64,000 bases of DNA from Hordeum vulgare subsp. vulgare (GCF_904849725.1 NC_058520.1:533686083-533750082), one strand, 5' to 3'. Counted from the stretch's first letter, positions 46,583-57,980 are shown. Notes: generated from the sequence alone by a model not told the origin. A program made the numbers and translations.

Positions 46583-48189
46583 TGATACGTCTCAAACGTA
46601 TCTATATTTTTTGATGGTTTCACGTTGTTATCTTGTCAACTTTGGATGTTTTGTTTACCCTTTATATCTTTTTTGGGACTAACTTATTAATCCAGTGCCA
46701 AGTGCCAGTTCCTATTTTTTCTGTGTTTTTGACTCTTTTCAGATCTGATTTTGGAACGGAGTCCAAACGGAATAAAATCCCCGAAATAAATTTTTCCAGA
46801 ACGGAAGAAGATCGGGAGCCTTGAGGGCCAAGGCAGTGGGCCCACAGGGAGCCCACAAGCCCTGTTGCCGCGGCCAGGGGGAGGCCGCGACAACCAAGCT
46901 TGTGGCCCCCTTGGTGCTCCCCTGCCCTAGGTCTTTGGCCTATAAATTCCCTAAAAACCCAGAAAAAATCAGGGCATTCACGAAAACACTTTTCCACTAC
47001 CGCAAGATTCCGTTTCTGCGAGATCTCATCTGGAGACCCTTCCCAGTGCCCTGCCGGAGGGGACTTTGGAGTTGGAGGGCTTCTACATCAACATCATCGC
47101 CTCTCGAATGTCTCGTGAGTAGTCCACTTCAGACCTACGGGTCCGTAGTTAGTAGCTAGATGGCTTCTTCTCTCTCTTGGATCTTCAATACAAAGTTCTC
47201 CATGATCTTCATGGAGATCTATCTGATGTAATCCTCTTTGGCGGTGTGTTTGTCGAGATCCGATGAATTATGGATTTGTGATCAGATTATCTATGAATTA
47301 TATTTGAGTCTTTACTGATTTCTTATATGCATGATTTGATATCCTTGTAAGTATCTCCGAGTCTTGGGTTTTGTTTGGACAACTAGATCTATGATTTTTG
47401 CAATGGGAGAAGTGCTTGGTTTTGGGTGCATACCATGTGGTGACCTTTCCCAGTGACAGAAGGGGCAGCAAGGCATGTATCATGTTGTTGCCATCAAGGG
47501 TAACAAGATGGGCTTTTATCGTAGATATGAGATTGTCCATCTACATCATGTCATCTTTCTTAAGGCGTTACTCTGTTCTTTTGGACTTAATACACTAGAT
47601 GCATGCTGGATAGCGGTCGACGTGTGGAGTAATAGTAGTAGATGCAGAAAGTATTGGACTACTTGTTTTGGACGTGATGCCTATAGATAGAATCATTGCC
47701 TTAGATAACGTCACGACTTTGTGCGGTTCTATCAATTGCTCGACAGTAATTCGTTCAGCCAGCGTCTACTTTCTTTCATGAGAGAAGCCACTAGTGAACA
47801 CTACGGCCCACGGGTCTATTCACAACTATCGTTTCCACTTTCACTTTTACTTTGCTTGTCTACTTTTTGCTTTCAGTTCTCACTTTGCAAACAATCTATA
47901 AGGGATTGAAAACCCCTTCATAGCGTTGGGTGCAAGCTCTTTGTGTTTGTGCAGGTACTTGTGACTTGACGAGATCTTCCACTGGTTCGATACCTTGGTT
48001 CTCAAAACTGTGGGAAATACTTACCGCCGCTGTGCTACGTCACCCTTTCCTCTTAAAGGGAACACCAACGCAAGGCTCCGAGGCCATGGGGAAATCCTTT
48101 GCATATTTGCTAAGGAAGTCCCTAAAGGCGTAGCCGTAGCAGCAGGATTCCTCGCGCCGTACCAGAGAAGGTCTGTTGTCGCAGTAGGA
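46583..48189 (+). repeat. 5' LTR of F
   Basis: It starts TGATACGTCTCAAACGTATC and ends GCAGTAGGA, where the 3' LTR keeps the expected CA end. A TATA-like CCTATAAATTCC lies near 46939. Confidence 0.9.
46853..46905 (+). promoter_or_regulatory. Hairpin upstream of the TATA box in the F 5' LTR
   Basis: CCACAAGC (46853-46860) pairs with GCTTGTGG (46898-46905), about 35 bp before the TATA-like box. The 3' LTR copy is at 52148-52201. Confidence 0.55.
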
Positions 48190-48199
48190 GAAGGATTTC

Positions 48200-48217
48200 T
48201 GGCACCGTTGCCGGGGA
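48200..48217 (+). promoter_or_regulatory. Primer-binding site of F, tRNA-Asp type
   Basis: TGGCACCGTTGCCGGGGA differs from the tRNA-Asp complement by one base and lies 10 bases after the LTR. Confidence 0.8.
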
Positions 48218-48482
48218 GGATCAAGTCAAGAATAGTCTCTCTTCAACGTGCTGATTTCTGGCGCAAGGAGGAGAGATCAAGTCATCTATCCAAGTAGGTG
48301 TCACAAACTCATCTCTTGCATTTACCTGTTTTGCCAGTTGCCTCTCGATTTCCTCTCCCCCTCTTCACATTTGTCGTTTTCATTTGCTTTTCTCCCTTGC
48401 CGTTTCCTTTTGCCTTTTGCCTTTTTACCGTTCTCTTTTGCCCTCTTACTTCCTGCTCGTTTGTGTGTGGGATAGTCCATCA

Positions 48483-49165
48483 ATGGCTAGACCCACCACT
48501 CCAAACGATACCCGTGAGAACGAAGTTCTCAATTTCAGGCAGAATGAGGAAGAAAATTTAAAGGACGCTTGGTACAGGATTGCAATGCTCAAAGTAGATC
48601 TGCTCGTAAGCAATCCACTACCGTTCTTCTTCGCAGTTTTTATGTTGGAATCTCTCCTTGGAATAGGTATATCCTTGATACCATTGTAGGCGGGGATTTT
48701 TTGGGGAGCTATACTATTGACTCCTATGGAGCTATCATGAATTTTGTAGGCTCACCCCCGCTCATGGTTAATGGAACCACCTTGACCTTGGAACACGTGG
48801 TGCAAAGGCTTGACGCTATTGAAAACAAAATTGCCACAATTGAACTTATTGAGGGTTTGGACAGAAAGATCCACAATCAAATTACTCAGTACGGATCTAA
48901 AGTGGGAATGGTCTTGAAAAATTTAAAGCAGAAGGAACCTATAGTTAATGATTCCTCTAGAATTGCCAAACTAGAAGATGTCATAACCAACTTGGGTTCC
49001 GCTTTTGCCGATGTGCAAAATACTCCAAATGTCACTCTCAAAAAGACCGTCAAGTCTGTTTTTGTTCCTAAAGCTAGTGGTGAGTCATCCAATAAAGATG
49101 AAGCTCTTAAGATGATAAATGATCACACTACTTATGGTTTGAGCACCAAGGATGACTATACGTGA
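48483..49165 (+). pseudogene. gag: Short broken gag of F
   Basis: The start MARPTTPNDTRENEVLNFRQ leads into a frame change near 48585. Another frame then continues with VGISPWNRYILDTIVGGDF, a coiled-coil-like middle and the ending YGLSTKDDYT. The same ending (YGLSTKDYDT) closes the protease frame of G, so F joins the first and last parts of a gag-protease frame with the capsid core and protease missing. It cannot make particles by itself. Confidence 0.65.
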
Positions 49166-51843
49166 TTCCATCACCTTTTGCCTAGCTAAGGGCGTTAAAC
49201 AATAGCGCTTGTTGGGAGGCAACCCAACAGATCTATCCTTTTTCTTTCTGTTTTGTGTTTTCTACACTTTCATAATTCTGTTATGATTGTGTTTTTTGTG
49301 TTTCTTTTTGCGTTTGTGCCAAGAAAAATCGTTATGATTAGTCTTGGGGATGATCGTTTGGTTATGCTGGAAAAGACAGAAACTTTTTGCTCACTAAAAG
49401 AATTTTCATTCTTTTCTGTAAAAGCTTTTGAGTTGATTCTTTTTGCTGCTGATTTCTATGCAAATTCTTCAGAGTGTCGTAATTGTTCAGAATTTTTGAA
49501 GTACCAGAAGTATACGAAGTATACAGATTGCTACAGATTGGTTTGCTGTTAACAGATTCTGTTTTTGTTGAGTTGGTTGCTTATTTTGATGAAACTATGG
49601 ATAGTATCGGGGGGTATTAGCCATGGAAGATTGAAAATACAGTAACCCAACATCAACATAAGTAGAATTTAAGTTTGCTACAGTACCTAAGGAAGTGGTG
49701 GTTTGCTTTCTTATGCTAATGTTATCACGAGTTTCTGTTTAAGTTTCGTGTTCTGAAGTTTTCAAGTTTTGGGTGAAGTTCTTATGGACAAAAAGATAAA
49801 GGGTGGGAAGATCTCAAGCTTGGGGATGCCCAAGGCACCCCATGTTGATTCAAGGATGTGATAAAAGCCTAAGCTTGGGGATGCCCCGGGAAGGCATCCC
49901 CTCTTTCGTCTTCGATCCACCGGTAACGTTAGTTGGGGCTATATTTTTATTCACCACATGTTATGTGTTTTGCTTGGAGGGTCTTGTATCGTAGGAGTCT
50001 TTTTTTTGTGTCACAATCATCCTTGCTGCACACCTAGAGAGAGAGACATGCACTCACCGTGATTTTTTTGAGCTTCACTTATATCCTTTGGTTAGACAAT
50101 TCAACTCATATGTGCTTCACTTATATCTTTTGAGCTAGTTGCTTTTGCTCTATGTGCTTCACTTATATCTTTTAGAGCACGGCGGTGTGCGACTTGGTAG
50201 TTGATCTATGCTATGAAAGTAGTCTCAAAAGGGGTAGTTATCCGAAGGGATATGAAAACTTCCACCTTCATGTGCATTGAATAGTTAGAGAAGTTTGATT
50301 CATCTCAATTAGTTCTGAGTTGTGGTTATGGTAATATTGAAGTTATATTAGTAAGGTGTTGTGGATCTAGAAATACTTGTGTTGAAGTTAGTGATTCCCG
50401 TAGCATGCACGTATGGTGAACCGCTATGTGATGAAGTCTGAGCATGATTAGTCTTTTGATTGCCATCCTTTGTGTGGCGGTTGGGATCGCGCGATGGTTT
50501 ATACCTACCAACCCTTCCCCTAGGAGTATGCGTTGAATGCTTTGTTTTGATTACTACTAAAACTTTTTTAACAAGTATATGAGTTCTTCATGACTAATGT
50601 TGAGTCCATGGTTTAGATGCACTTTCACCTTCCACCATCACTATCTTCTTTAGTGCCGTGCAACTTTCGCCGGTGCACAAAACCACCCATATAGCCTCCC
50701 TCAAAACAGCGACCATACCTACCTACTATGGCTTTTTCAAAGCTATTCCGAGATATATTGCCATACGACTACCACCATGACATGTGCCACCACTTCTACA
50801 TTGCCATTACATGATCGTAAGATAGCTAGCATGATGTTTCCATTGATGTCTATGCCATGCTAGATCATTGTCACGGTACACTACCGAAGGCATTCCATAT
50901 AGAGTCATCATTGCTCTAAGTTTTGAGTTGTAAGTGTGATGATCATCATTGATGGAGCATTGCCCCATGTGAGGAAATAAAAGAGGCCAAAGATGCCCAC
51001 CAAAATAAAAAAAAGAGGCCAAAGATGCCCACCAAAATAATAAAATAATAATAAAAAAGAGGCCAAAGAGCCCACACAAAAAATGAGAGAAAAAGAGAGA
51101 AGGGACAATGCTACCACCTTTCCACACTTGTGCATATTAAGCACCATGATCTTCATGATTGAGAGTCTCTCGTTTTGTCACCACCATATAGCTAGTGGGA
51201 AATTTTCATTATATAACTTGGTTGTATATTCCAATGATAGGCTTCCTCAAAATTTCCTTAGGTCTTCGTGAGCAAGCAAGTTGGATGCACACCCACTAGT
51301 TTTCTTTAAGAGCTTTCACATACTCTTAGCTCTAGTGCATCATTTGTATGGCAATCCCTACTCATTCACGTTGATATCTATTGATGAGCATCTCCATAGC
51401 TCATTGATATGCCTAGTCAATGTGACCATCTTCTCCTTGTTTGTCTTGCAACCTCCACCACACTCCACACCACTTATAGTGCTAAAACCATGGCTCACGC
51501 TCATGTATTGCGTGAGATTTGAAAAGGTTTGAGAAAGTAAAGGTGTGAAAACAATTACTTGACCAATACCGGGGTTGTGCATGATTTAAATTCGTTGTGC
51601 AATGATGATAGAGCATAGCCAGACTATATGATTTTGTAGGGATAACTTTCTTTTGGCCTTGTTATTTTGAAAGTTTATGATTACCTTGCTAGTTTGCTTG
51701 AATTATTATTGTCTCCACGTCAATCAAACTATTGTTTTGAATCTAATGGATTTGAACATTCACGTCACATAAGAGGAGTTACAAAGGACATCTATGCTAG
51801 GGATCATGAAAGCATCAAAAATTCATTCTTTTTCACTTCCCTA
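49166..51843 (+). other. 3' internal non-coding part of F
   Basis: It begins with 'agcgcttgttgggaggcaac', which is shared with G and nearly with E. It includes paired polypurine-like sites and runs collinear with G 58405-61008 read on the opposite strand. No RT, integrase or credible ORF is present. Confidence 0.65.
49816..49901 (+). promoter_or_regulatory. Paired polypurine-like sites and hairpin in F
   Basis: AAGCTTGGGGATGCC occurs at 49816-49830 and again at 49871-49885. The second copy forms a 9 bp stem, GGGGATGCC with GGCATCCCC at 49893-49901. Confidence 0.6.
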
Positions 51844-51878
51844 CTCGAGGACGAGCAGGAGTTAAGCTTGGGGATGCT
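51844..51878 (+). promoter_or_regulatory. Polypurine block of F
   Basis: CTCGAGGACGAGCAGGAGTT then AAGCTTGGGGATGCT, directly before the 3' LTR. Confidence 0.75.
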
Positions 51879-53485
51879 TGATACGTCTCAAACGTATCTA
51901 TAATTTTTGATGGATTCACGCTGTTATCTTGTCAACTTTGGATGTTTTGTTTACCTTTTATATCGTTTTTGGGACTAACTTATTAATCAGTGCCAAGTGC
52001 CAGTTCCTGTTTTTTCTGTGTTTTTGACTCTTTTCATATCTGATTTCGGAACAGAGTCCGAACAGAATAAAATCCCCGAAATAAATTTTTCCAGAACGGA
52101 AGAAGATCGGGAGGCTTGAGGGCCAAGGCAGTGGGCCCACAGGGAGCCCACAAGCCCTGTTGCCGCGGCCAGGGGGGAGGCCACGACAACCAAGCTTGTG
52201 GCCCCCCTGGCGCTCCCCTGCCCTAGGTCTTTGGCCTATAAATTCCCTAAAAATCCAGAAAAAATCAGGGCATCCACGAAAACACTTTCCCGCTCCCGCA
52301 AGCTTCCGTTTCCGCGAGATCTCATCTGGAGACCCTTCCCGGTGCCCTGCCGGAGGGGACTTTGGAGTTGGAGGGCTTCTACATCAACATCATCGCCTCT
52401 GCAATGACTCGTGAGTAGTTCACTTCAGACCTACGGGTCCGTAATTAGTAGCTAGATGGCTTCTTCTCTCTCTTGGATCTTCAATACAAAGTTCTCCATG
52501 ATCTTCATGGAGATCTATCCGATGTAATCCTCTTTGGCGATGTGTTTGTCGAGATCCGATGAATTGTGGATTTGTGATAAGATTATCTATGAATTATATT
52601 TGAGTCTTTGCTGATTTCTTATATGCATGATTTGATATCCTTGTAAGTCTCTCCGAGTCTTGGGTTTTGTTTGGCCAACTAGATCTATGATTCTTGCAAT
52701 GGGAGAATTGCTTGGTTTTGGGTTCATACCGTGTGGTGACCTTTCCCAGTGACAGAAGGGGCAGCAAGGCACTCATCGTGTTGTTGCCATGAAGGGTAAC
52801 AAGATGGGATTTTATCGTAGATATGAGATTGTACATCTACATCATATCATCTTGCTTAAGGCGTTACTCTGTTCTTTTGGACTTAATACACTAGATGCAT
52901 GATGGATAGCGGTCGACGTGTGGAGTAATAGTAGTAGATGCAGAAAGTATCGGTCTACTTGTTTTGGACGTGATGCCTATAGATATAATCATTGCCTTAG
53001 ATAACGTCACGATTTTGCGCGGTTCTATCAATTGCTCGACAGTAATTCGTTCACCCACCGTCTACTTGCTTTCATGAGAGAAGCCACTAGTGAACACTAC
53101 GGCCCCCGGGTCTATTCGTAACTATCGTTTCCACTTTCACTTTTACTTTGCTTGTTTACTTTTTGCTTTCAGTTCTTACTTTGCAAACAATCTAAAAGGT
53201 AGTGACAACCCCTTCATAGCGTTGGGTGCAAGCTCTTTGTGTTTGTGCACGTACTTGTGATTTGACGAGATCTTCCACTGGTTCGATACCTTGGTTCTCA
53301 AAACTGAGGGAAATACTTACCGCCGCTATGCTACATCACCCTTTCCTCTTCAAGGGAACACCAACGCAAGGCTCCGAGGCCGCGGGGAAATCCTTTGCAT
53401 ATTTGCCAAGGAAGTCCCTAAAGGCGTAGCCATAGCAGCAGGATTCCTGGCGCCGTACCAGGGAAGGTCTGTTGTCGTAGTAGCA
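51879..53485 (+). repeat. 3' LTR of F
   Basis: 1607 bp, TGATACGTCTC to GTAGTAGCA, the same length as the 5' LTR. Confidence 0.9.
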
Positions 53486-53490
53486 CACTC
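53486..53490. repeat. Target-site duplication of F, right copy
   Basis: CACTC, identical to 46578-46582. Confidence 0.9.
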
Positions 53491-53846
53491 GCATAGCAAA
53501 TTTTCTTGGAGTACCCATCCGCGAAGGAAATCCCCCGCTCCATACAGCTTTCCTTGATCGCGCCGCTTTGACACGCTATCAGTTCCTTGAGAGGGATGAT
53601 GAATTTCTCCTATATCGTTTAATATTTAACCGGCAGCGTGTTTTCCATATTACCCTTCCTGCTCCTGCCTTCTTTACCTTTCAGGTAAAACGGAGATATT
53701 ACATAACCGGAGGAGAGGCAGAGGAGTATGCGAGGGAGGCAAAGGCTGCTCGTCTCCGTGAGGCAGCTATTCAGGCAGTGGTTGCAGCGCTCCCGTATAA
53801 CCCCCATTATGATTTTGGGTATCGCCCGAACCATCCTTGGGAGTAG
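53491..53846 (+). pseudogene. Accessory ORF of D, last part
   Basis: The frame resumes in phase after the F insertion. It includes FLERDDEFLLYRLIFNRQRV and an Ala/Glu-rich helix (EEYAREAKAARLREAAIQA). It ends YNPHYDFGYRPNHPWE before TAG at 53844-53846. This part is free of stops, so it was well preserved when F entered. The domain has no known biochemical activity that I can name. Confidence 0.6.
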
Positions 53847-55778
53847 ACCAATTTAGGCCAAAAGCCCAAGTTTGGGGAGTACGTGTTTCTCACCAACTTT
53901 ATATTCTTAATTACGCTTTCACTTTGTTAGTCGGTGTTCACACTTTGTCACTGTATCATCCATGCTAGTTTATTTTCTTTTTCTCGTTTTCTTTTCGTTT
54001 GTTTGTCTAGTATGAGAAAAACCCAAAAATATTTTCTTGTTCTTCTTTTGCTTGTTGGGAGCTTTCCCTTGTAAATAGTTTTCTTTTTCTTTGGGTCAAG
54101 GTAGAAGACCATGGTTACAATGTTTACTGGCTCTCGCATGCATATTTGTTTTTGTGTCAAAGAGCCATATTACTTTGTCTTCTCCTTTGTGTTTGCCTGC
54201 AGATTCCAGCTTAGCCCCATGCACGAATACTCTTATTATTGTTCACATCATTCGGTCGTGCAAGTGAAAGGCAATAATGACGATATATGATGAAGTGAGT
54301 GAGCCTGAAAAAGTTGGTATGAGCTCGATCTACTGTAAATATGACTACCTCATCGTTCCAGATTCAACTTTGTTGTGAGAGAAACATGTTTGCAATGACA
54401 ACTTAGAGATCATAGTTTCTGATGCCATGCTTAATTAGCTAGGAGCTTATAATGTCTTGTCTTGGATGCCAACATGAATCTTGAGATGACTATGATGTAG
54501 TATGATAGGATGGTATCCTCCTTTGAATGATTCAAGTGGCTTGACTTGGCGCATGTTCACGCATGTAGTTGAAACAAAATCAACATAGCCTCTATGATAT
54601 TCATGTTCATGGTGATTTATGTCCTACTGATGCTTGCACTCAATGTTAGTTAATCTCAATGCATTTTGATGACTGTTGTCGCTCTCTAGTTGGTCGCTTC
54701 CCAGTCTTTTGCTAGGCTTCACTTGTACTAAGCGGGAATACTGCTTGTGCATCCACTTCCATAAACCCAAAGTTGTTCCATATGAGTCCACCATACCTAC
54801 CTATATGCGGTATCTACCTGCCGTTCCAAGTAAATTTGCATGTGCCACTCTCTAAACCTTCAAGAAATAATATGTTTTGCATGCCCGAACCGCACATGTG
54901 GTGATAGGGGGCTATCAGTATCTTCCATGCTAGGCGTGTTTTCCTCGATATGTGTTTATTCACTATCACTTATGAGAAAGGGGCCGGTAATTGGAATGCC
55001 CAGTTCCATGCTCAAATCAAAAAGATAACTGCAAACAAAACTCCCCCTGGATTGATGTTGGTATGGACGGCACCCGAGGATTCGGCTAGTCGTGGAGTGT
55101 GATTGATCGGTGGTGGGGGAGTCAAAACTTTACTTTTCTGTTTGGGAACCGCCTATAGCATGTGTAGTGTGGAAGATGGTGAAAACTCTTGGTCATTGCG
55201 TTGACAATGAAAGCATCCCACCCAAAATTATTATCTCTGTTTTAAAAGCTTGAGCTCTCGCACCTCTCCAAATCAATGCTTCCATCTACAAAGGGCCTGT
55301 CTATTTATGTTCCTGTTGAGTCATCCTCTTCTTATAAAAGCACCAATTAGAGAGCACCTCTGTCATTTTTATGCTTTGCTTTTAACTGTGATTGAGTATG
55401 ACTGTGACTGGATCTTCTTTGCCATGAATTACAATGTTTAGTCAACCCTTGGTCTTTGAAGGTGCTCTGCATTTATGTTTTGCGATCTCAGAAAGAGCTA
55501 GCGAGATACCATCTGTTCGTATTGCTTCATGATTGTTTTGATTGAAGTGTTGACGTTTGAAACTTTTCATTATTACTCGCTAGTTGATTATGCCATTGAT
55601 ATGAGTTTACCGTGAGACCTAGATGTCATTTGCTTATGTGGTTAGCTTGTGATCTTGCTGAAATTCTGGTTATGAGTTAGACATAGTTGCAACAACAAGA
55701 TCAAACAGAGTTCGTAAAAGTTTTTCTTTTGTCTCTTTCAGTTTGTCAACTGAATTGCTTGAGGACAAGCAAGGTTTT
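53847..55778 (+). other. 3' internal non-coding part of D
   Basis: T-rich, with no credible ORF. A single polypurine-like 'cccaagtttggggagta' near 53865 follows the accessory ORF. Confidence 0.6.
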
Positions 55779-55792
55779 AAGCTTGGGGGATT
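55779..55792 (+). promoter_or_regulatory. Polypurine tract of D
   Basis: AAGCTTGGGGGATT directly before the 3' LTR. The upstream 'gcttgaggacaagcaagg' is a diverged form of the block in E, F and G. Confidence 0.75.
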
Positions 55793-57184
55793 TGATACGT
55801 CTCCGTCGTATCTACTTTTCCGAACTCTTTTGCCCTTGTTTTGGACTCTAATTTGCATGATTTGAATGGAACTAACCCGGACTAGCGCTGTTTTCAACAG
55901 AATTGCCATGGTGTTGTTTTTGCGCAGAAATAAAAGTTCTCGGAATGGCCTGGAAGTTTACGGGGATTTTTTGTGGAATATATAAAAAATACTGGCGCAA
56001 GAATCAACCGGAGGGGTGGAGCTGAGAGCCCACAAGCCCACTAGGCGCAGCTCCTCTGGCCGCGCCTGACAGGCTTGTGGGGCCCACGAAGCTCCACCGC
56101 CTCCAATCCCAGCTCTATTTAGTCCCTTTCATCCGGAGGCGCCGCCACCACGTGTTCTTCCGCTAGAGGGCAGATCTGGAGTCCGTTCTGGGCTCCGGAG
56201 AGGGGAGATCGTTGCCATCGTCATCACCAACCTTCCTTCATCGCCAATTCCATGATGCTCTTCACCGTTCGTGAGTAATCTCATCGTAGGCTTGCTGGAT
56301 GGTGATGGGTTGGATGAGATCTATCATGTAATCGAGTTAGTTTTGACGGGGATTGATCCCTAGTATCCACTATGTTCTGAGATTGATCTTGCTACTACTT
56401 TGCCATGCTTAATGCTTGTAACTAGGGCCCAGGTGCCATGATTTCAGATCTGAACCTATTATGTTGTCGCCAATATATGTGTGTTCTTGATCCTATCTTG
56501 CAAGTTGTAGTCACCTACTATGTGTTATCACCCGGCAACCACGGAGTGACAATAGCGGGAACCACTCCCGGAGATGACCATAGTATGAGGAGTTCATGTA
56601 TTCACCAAGTGTTAATGAGTTGGTCCGGTTCTTTATTAAAATGAGAACCTTAATATCCCGTAGTTTCCATTAGGACACCGCTGCCACGGGAGGGATGGAC
56701 AATAGATGTCATGGAAGTTCTTTTCCCTAAGCACGTATGGCTACATACGGAATACATGCCTACATTATATTGACGAACTGGAGCTAGTTACATATCTTTC
56801 TGTGTTATAACTGTTTCATCATGAATAACATCCGGCATAATCATCCATCACCGATCCAATGCCTACGAGTCTTTTCCTACTGGTACTTGCTCTGCTGCTA
56901 CTTGTGTCACTGCTGCTACTGTTACTCTGCTGCTACTGCTGTTACTTTGTTGCTACTGCTGTCACTTTGCTGCTACTGGTTACTGTTGCTACTGCTGCTA
57001 TCATACTACCTTTCTACTGATACTTTGCTGCAGATACTAAATCTTTCAGGTGTGGTTGAATTGACAACTCAACTGCTAATACTTGAGAATATTCTTTGGC
57101 TTCCCCTTGTGTCGAATCAATAAATTTGGGTTGAATACTCTACCCTCGAAAACTGTTGCGATCCCCTATACTTGTGGGTTATTA
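55793..57184 (+). repeat. 3' LTR of D
   Basis: 1392 bp, ending TTATTA where the 5' LTR has TTATCA. It lacks 41 bp that the 5' LTR has between two CGGA repeats. The hairpin is at 56028-56081. Confidence 0.9.
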
Positions 57185-57189
57185 GTCAC
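57185..57189. repeat. Target-site duplication of D, right copy
   Basis: GTCAC, the same as the uninterrupted E LTR. Confidence 0.75.
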
Positions 57190-57240
57190 CCAAAAGATCA
57201 TGGAACAAGCATAAATTATAGATACGTTTGGGACGTATCA
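57190..57240 (-). repeat. 5' LTR of E, outer end
   Basis: The first 51 bases of the E LTR on the minus strand, starting TGATACGTCCC, stranded beyond D. Confidence 0.9.
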
Positions 57241-57245
57241 ACCAT
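57241..57245. repeat. Target-site duplication of E, right copy
   Basis: ACCAT, identical to 24419-24423. Confidence 0.9.
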
Positions 57246-57980
57246 CTCCACGTACTTCAAGCAAGTGTTATATGTTGTTGGGGAGCTAAGAGGAGAGATG
57301 ATCAGGTCACCAACTCGCCAGACTCTTACCAAGATTCACACTAGCCCAAGATGGTACCCATACTTCAAGGCGATCACTTATACAGTATGTAGTTCATGCC
57401 TTGATATGTTGTTATTGTTCTTCTATGAACAAACATCATATTGTAATGCCATTCCAGGATTGCATTGGAGCAATAGATGGTACTCATGTTAGTGCCAAAG
57501 TGTCGAGGTCACAAGCTGCAGCATATAGAGGGAGGAAGCACTACACAAGCCAGAATGTGCTAGCTGCTGTTAACTTTGATCTGAAGTTCACATATGTGTT
57601 GGCTGGCTAGTAAGGTTCAAGACATGATGCTAACATTCTCAGTGACAGCATGAGTCATAATCATGGCATCAACATACCTGATGGCAAGTTCTACCTTGGA
57701 GATGCTGGCTATGCATGTCGGCCAGGTGTTCTTCCACCCTTGAGGAAAACCAGGTACCATCTGAACGGGTTTGTTGGTAGGAACTATCCTAGGAATCCTC
57801 AGGAACTGTTCAACCTCACACACTCCAGCCTTAGAGTGACAGTTGATAGGGCCTTTGGAGCTCTGAAGAACAGGTTTAAGATCCTGGATCAAAAGTCATT
57901 CTGCCCTTACCCTAACCATGTGAAGCTTGTTCTTGCATGTTGCATCATTCAGAATTGGATCCTCCAATGGGGAGTTGATC
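57246..57980 (+). pseudogene. ALP1-like Harbinger transposase, second part
   Basis: The frame left at 24423 resumes with STYFKQVLYVVGELRGEMIR. It is interrupted by an apparent 88 bp intron (57370-57457) that begins GC and ends AG. It then shows the DDE nuclease motifs DCIGAIDGTHV, FYLGDAGY and VDRAFGALKNRF. Where I recall the family having a catalytic Glu, this copy has Asp. Stops at 57608-57610 and 57611-57613 interrupt it. It fades at the junction with G. Intact relatives cut and paste Harbinger elements in the nucleus. Confidence 0.85.

Larger units (their letters stand above)
46583..53485 (+). mobile_element. Gypsy-like element F, gag remnant only
   Basis: Both LTRs are 1607 bp and the CACTC target duplication is exact. 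The interior has a tRNA-Asp primer site, a short broken gag and a long non-coding 3' part with paired polypurine-like sites. By eye the LTRs differ by about 3-4%. It inserted into the accessory ORF of D. Confidence 0.92.
40903..57184 (+). mobile_element. Gypsy-like element D, gag-protease plus accessory ORF
   Basis: LTRs at 40903-42343 and 55793-57184 enclose a tRNA-Asp primer site, a gag-protease frame, an LTR-like internal promoter region, an accessory ORF split by element F, and a polypurine tract. No RT or integrase is seen. It inserted into the 5' LTR of E. LTR divergence by eye is several percent, and the 3' LTR has a 41 bp deletion. Confidence 0.9.
24424..57240 (-). mobile_element. Gypsy-like element E, minus strand, gag/protease only
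   Basis: On the minus strand the 5' LTR is split (57240-57190 and 40902-39297), and the 3' LTR is 26049-24424. LTRs start TGATACGTC and end CGTCATCA. Between them are a tRNA-Asp-type primer site, partial gag, a protease region and a polypurine tract. There is no reverse transcriptase or integrase. Elements C and D are inserted into it. ACCAT duplications flank it. It belongs with D, F and G to a group of non-autonomous elements that share terminal signals. Confidence 0.9.
14791..57980 (+). mobile_element. Harbinger element H, host of the nested insertions
   Basis: Three pieces belong together: 14791-15311 (putative left end and upstream part), 23955-24423 (first transposase piece) and 57246-57980 (rest of the transposase). 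Copia element B and Gypsy-like element E separate them, each flanked by a matching 5 bp duplication. Removing the insertions leaves about 1.7 kb of H. The right terminus is missing because element G's truncated LTR begins at 57981. Confidence 0.75.
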
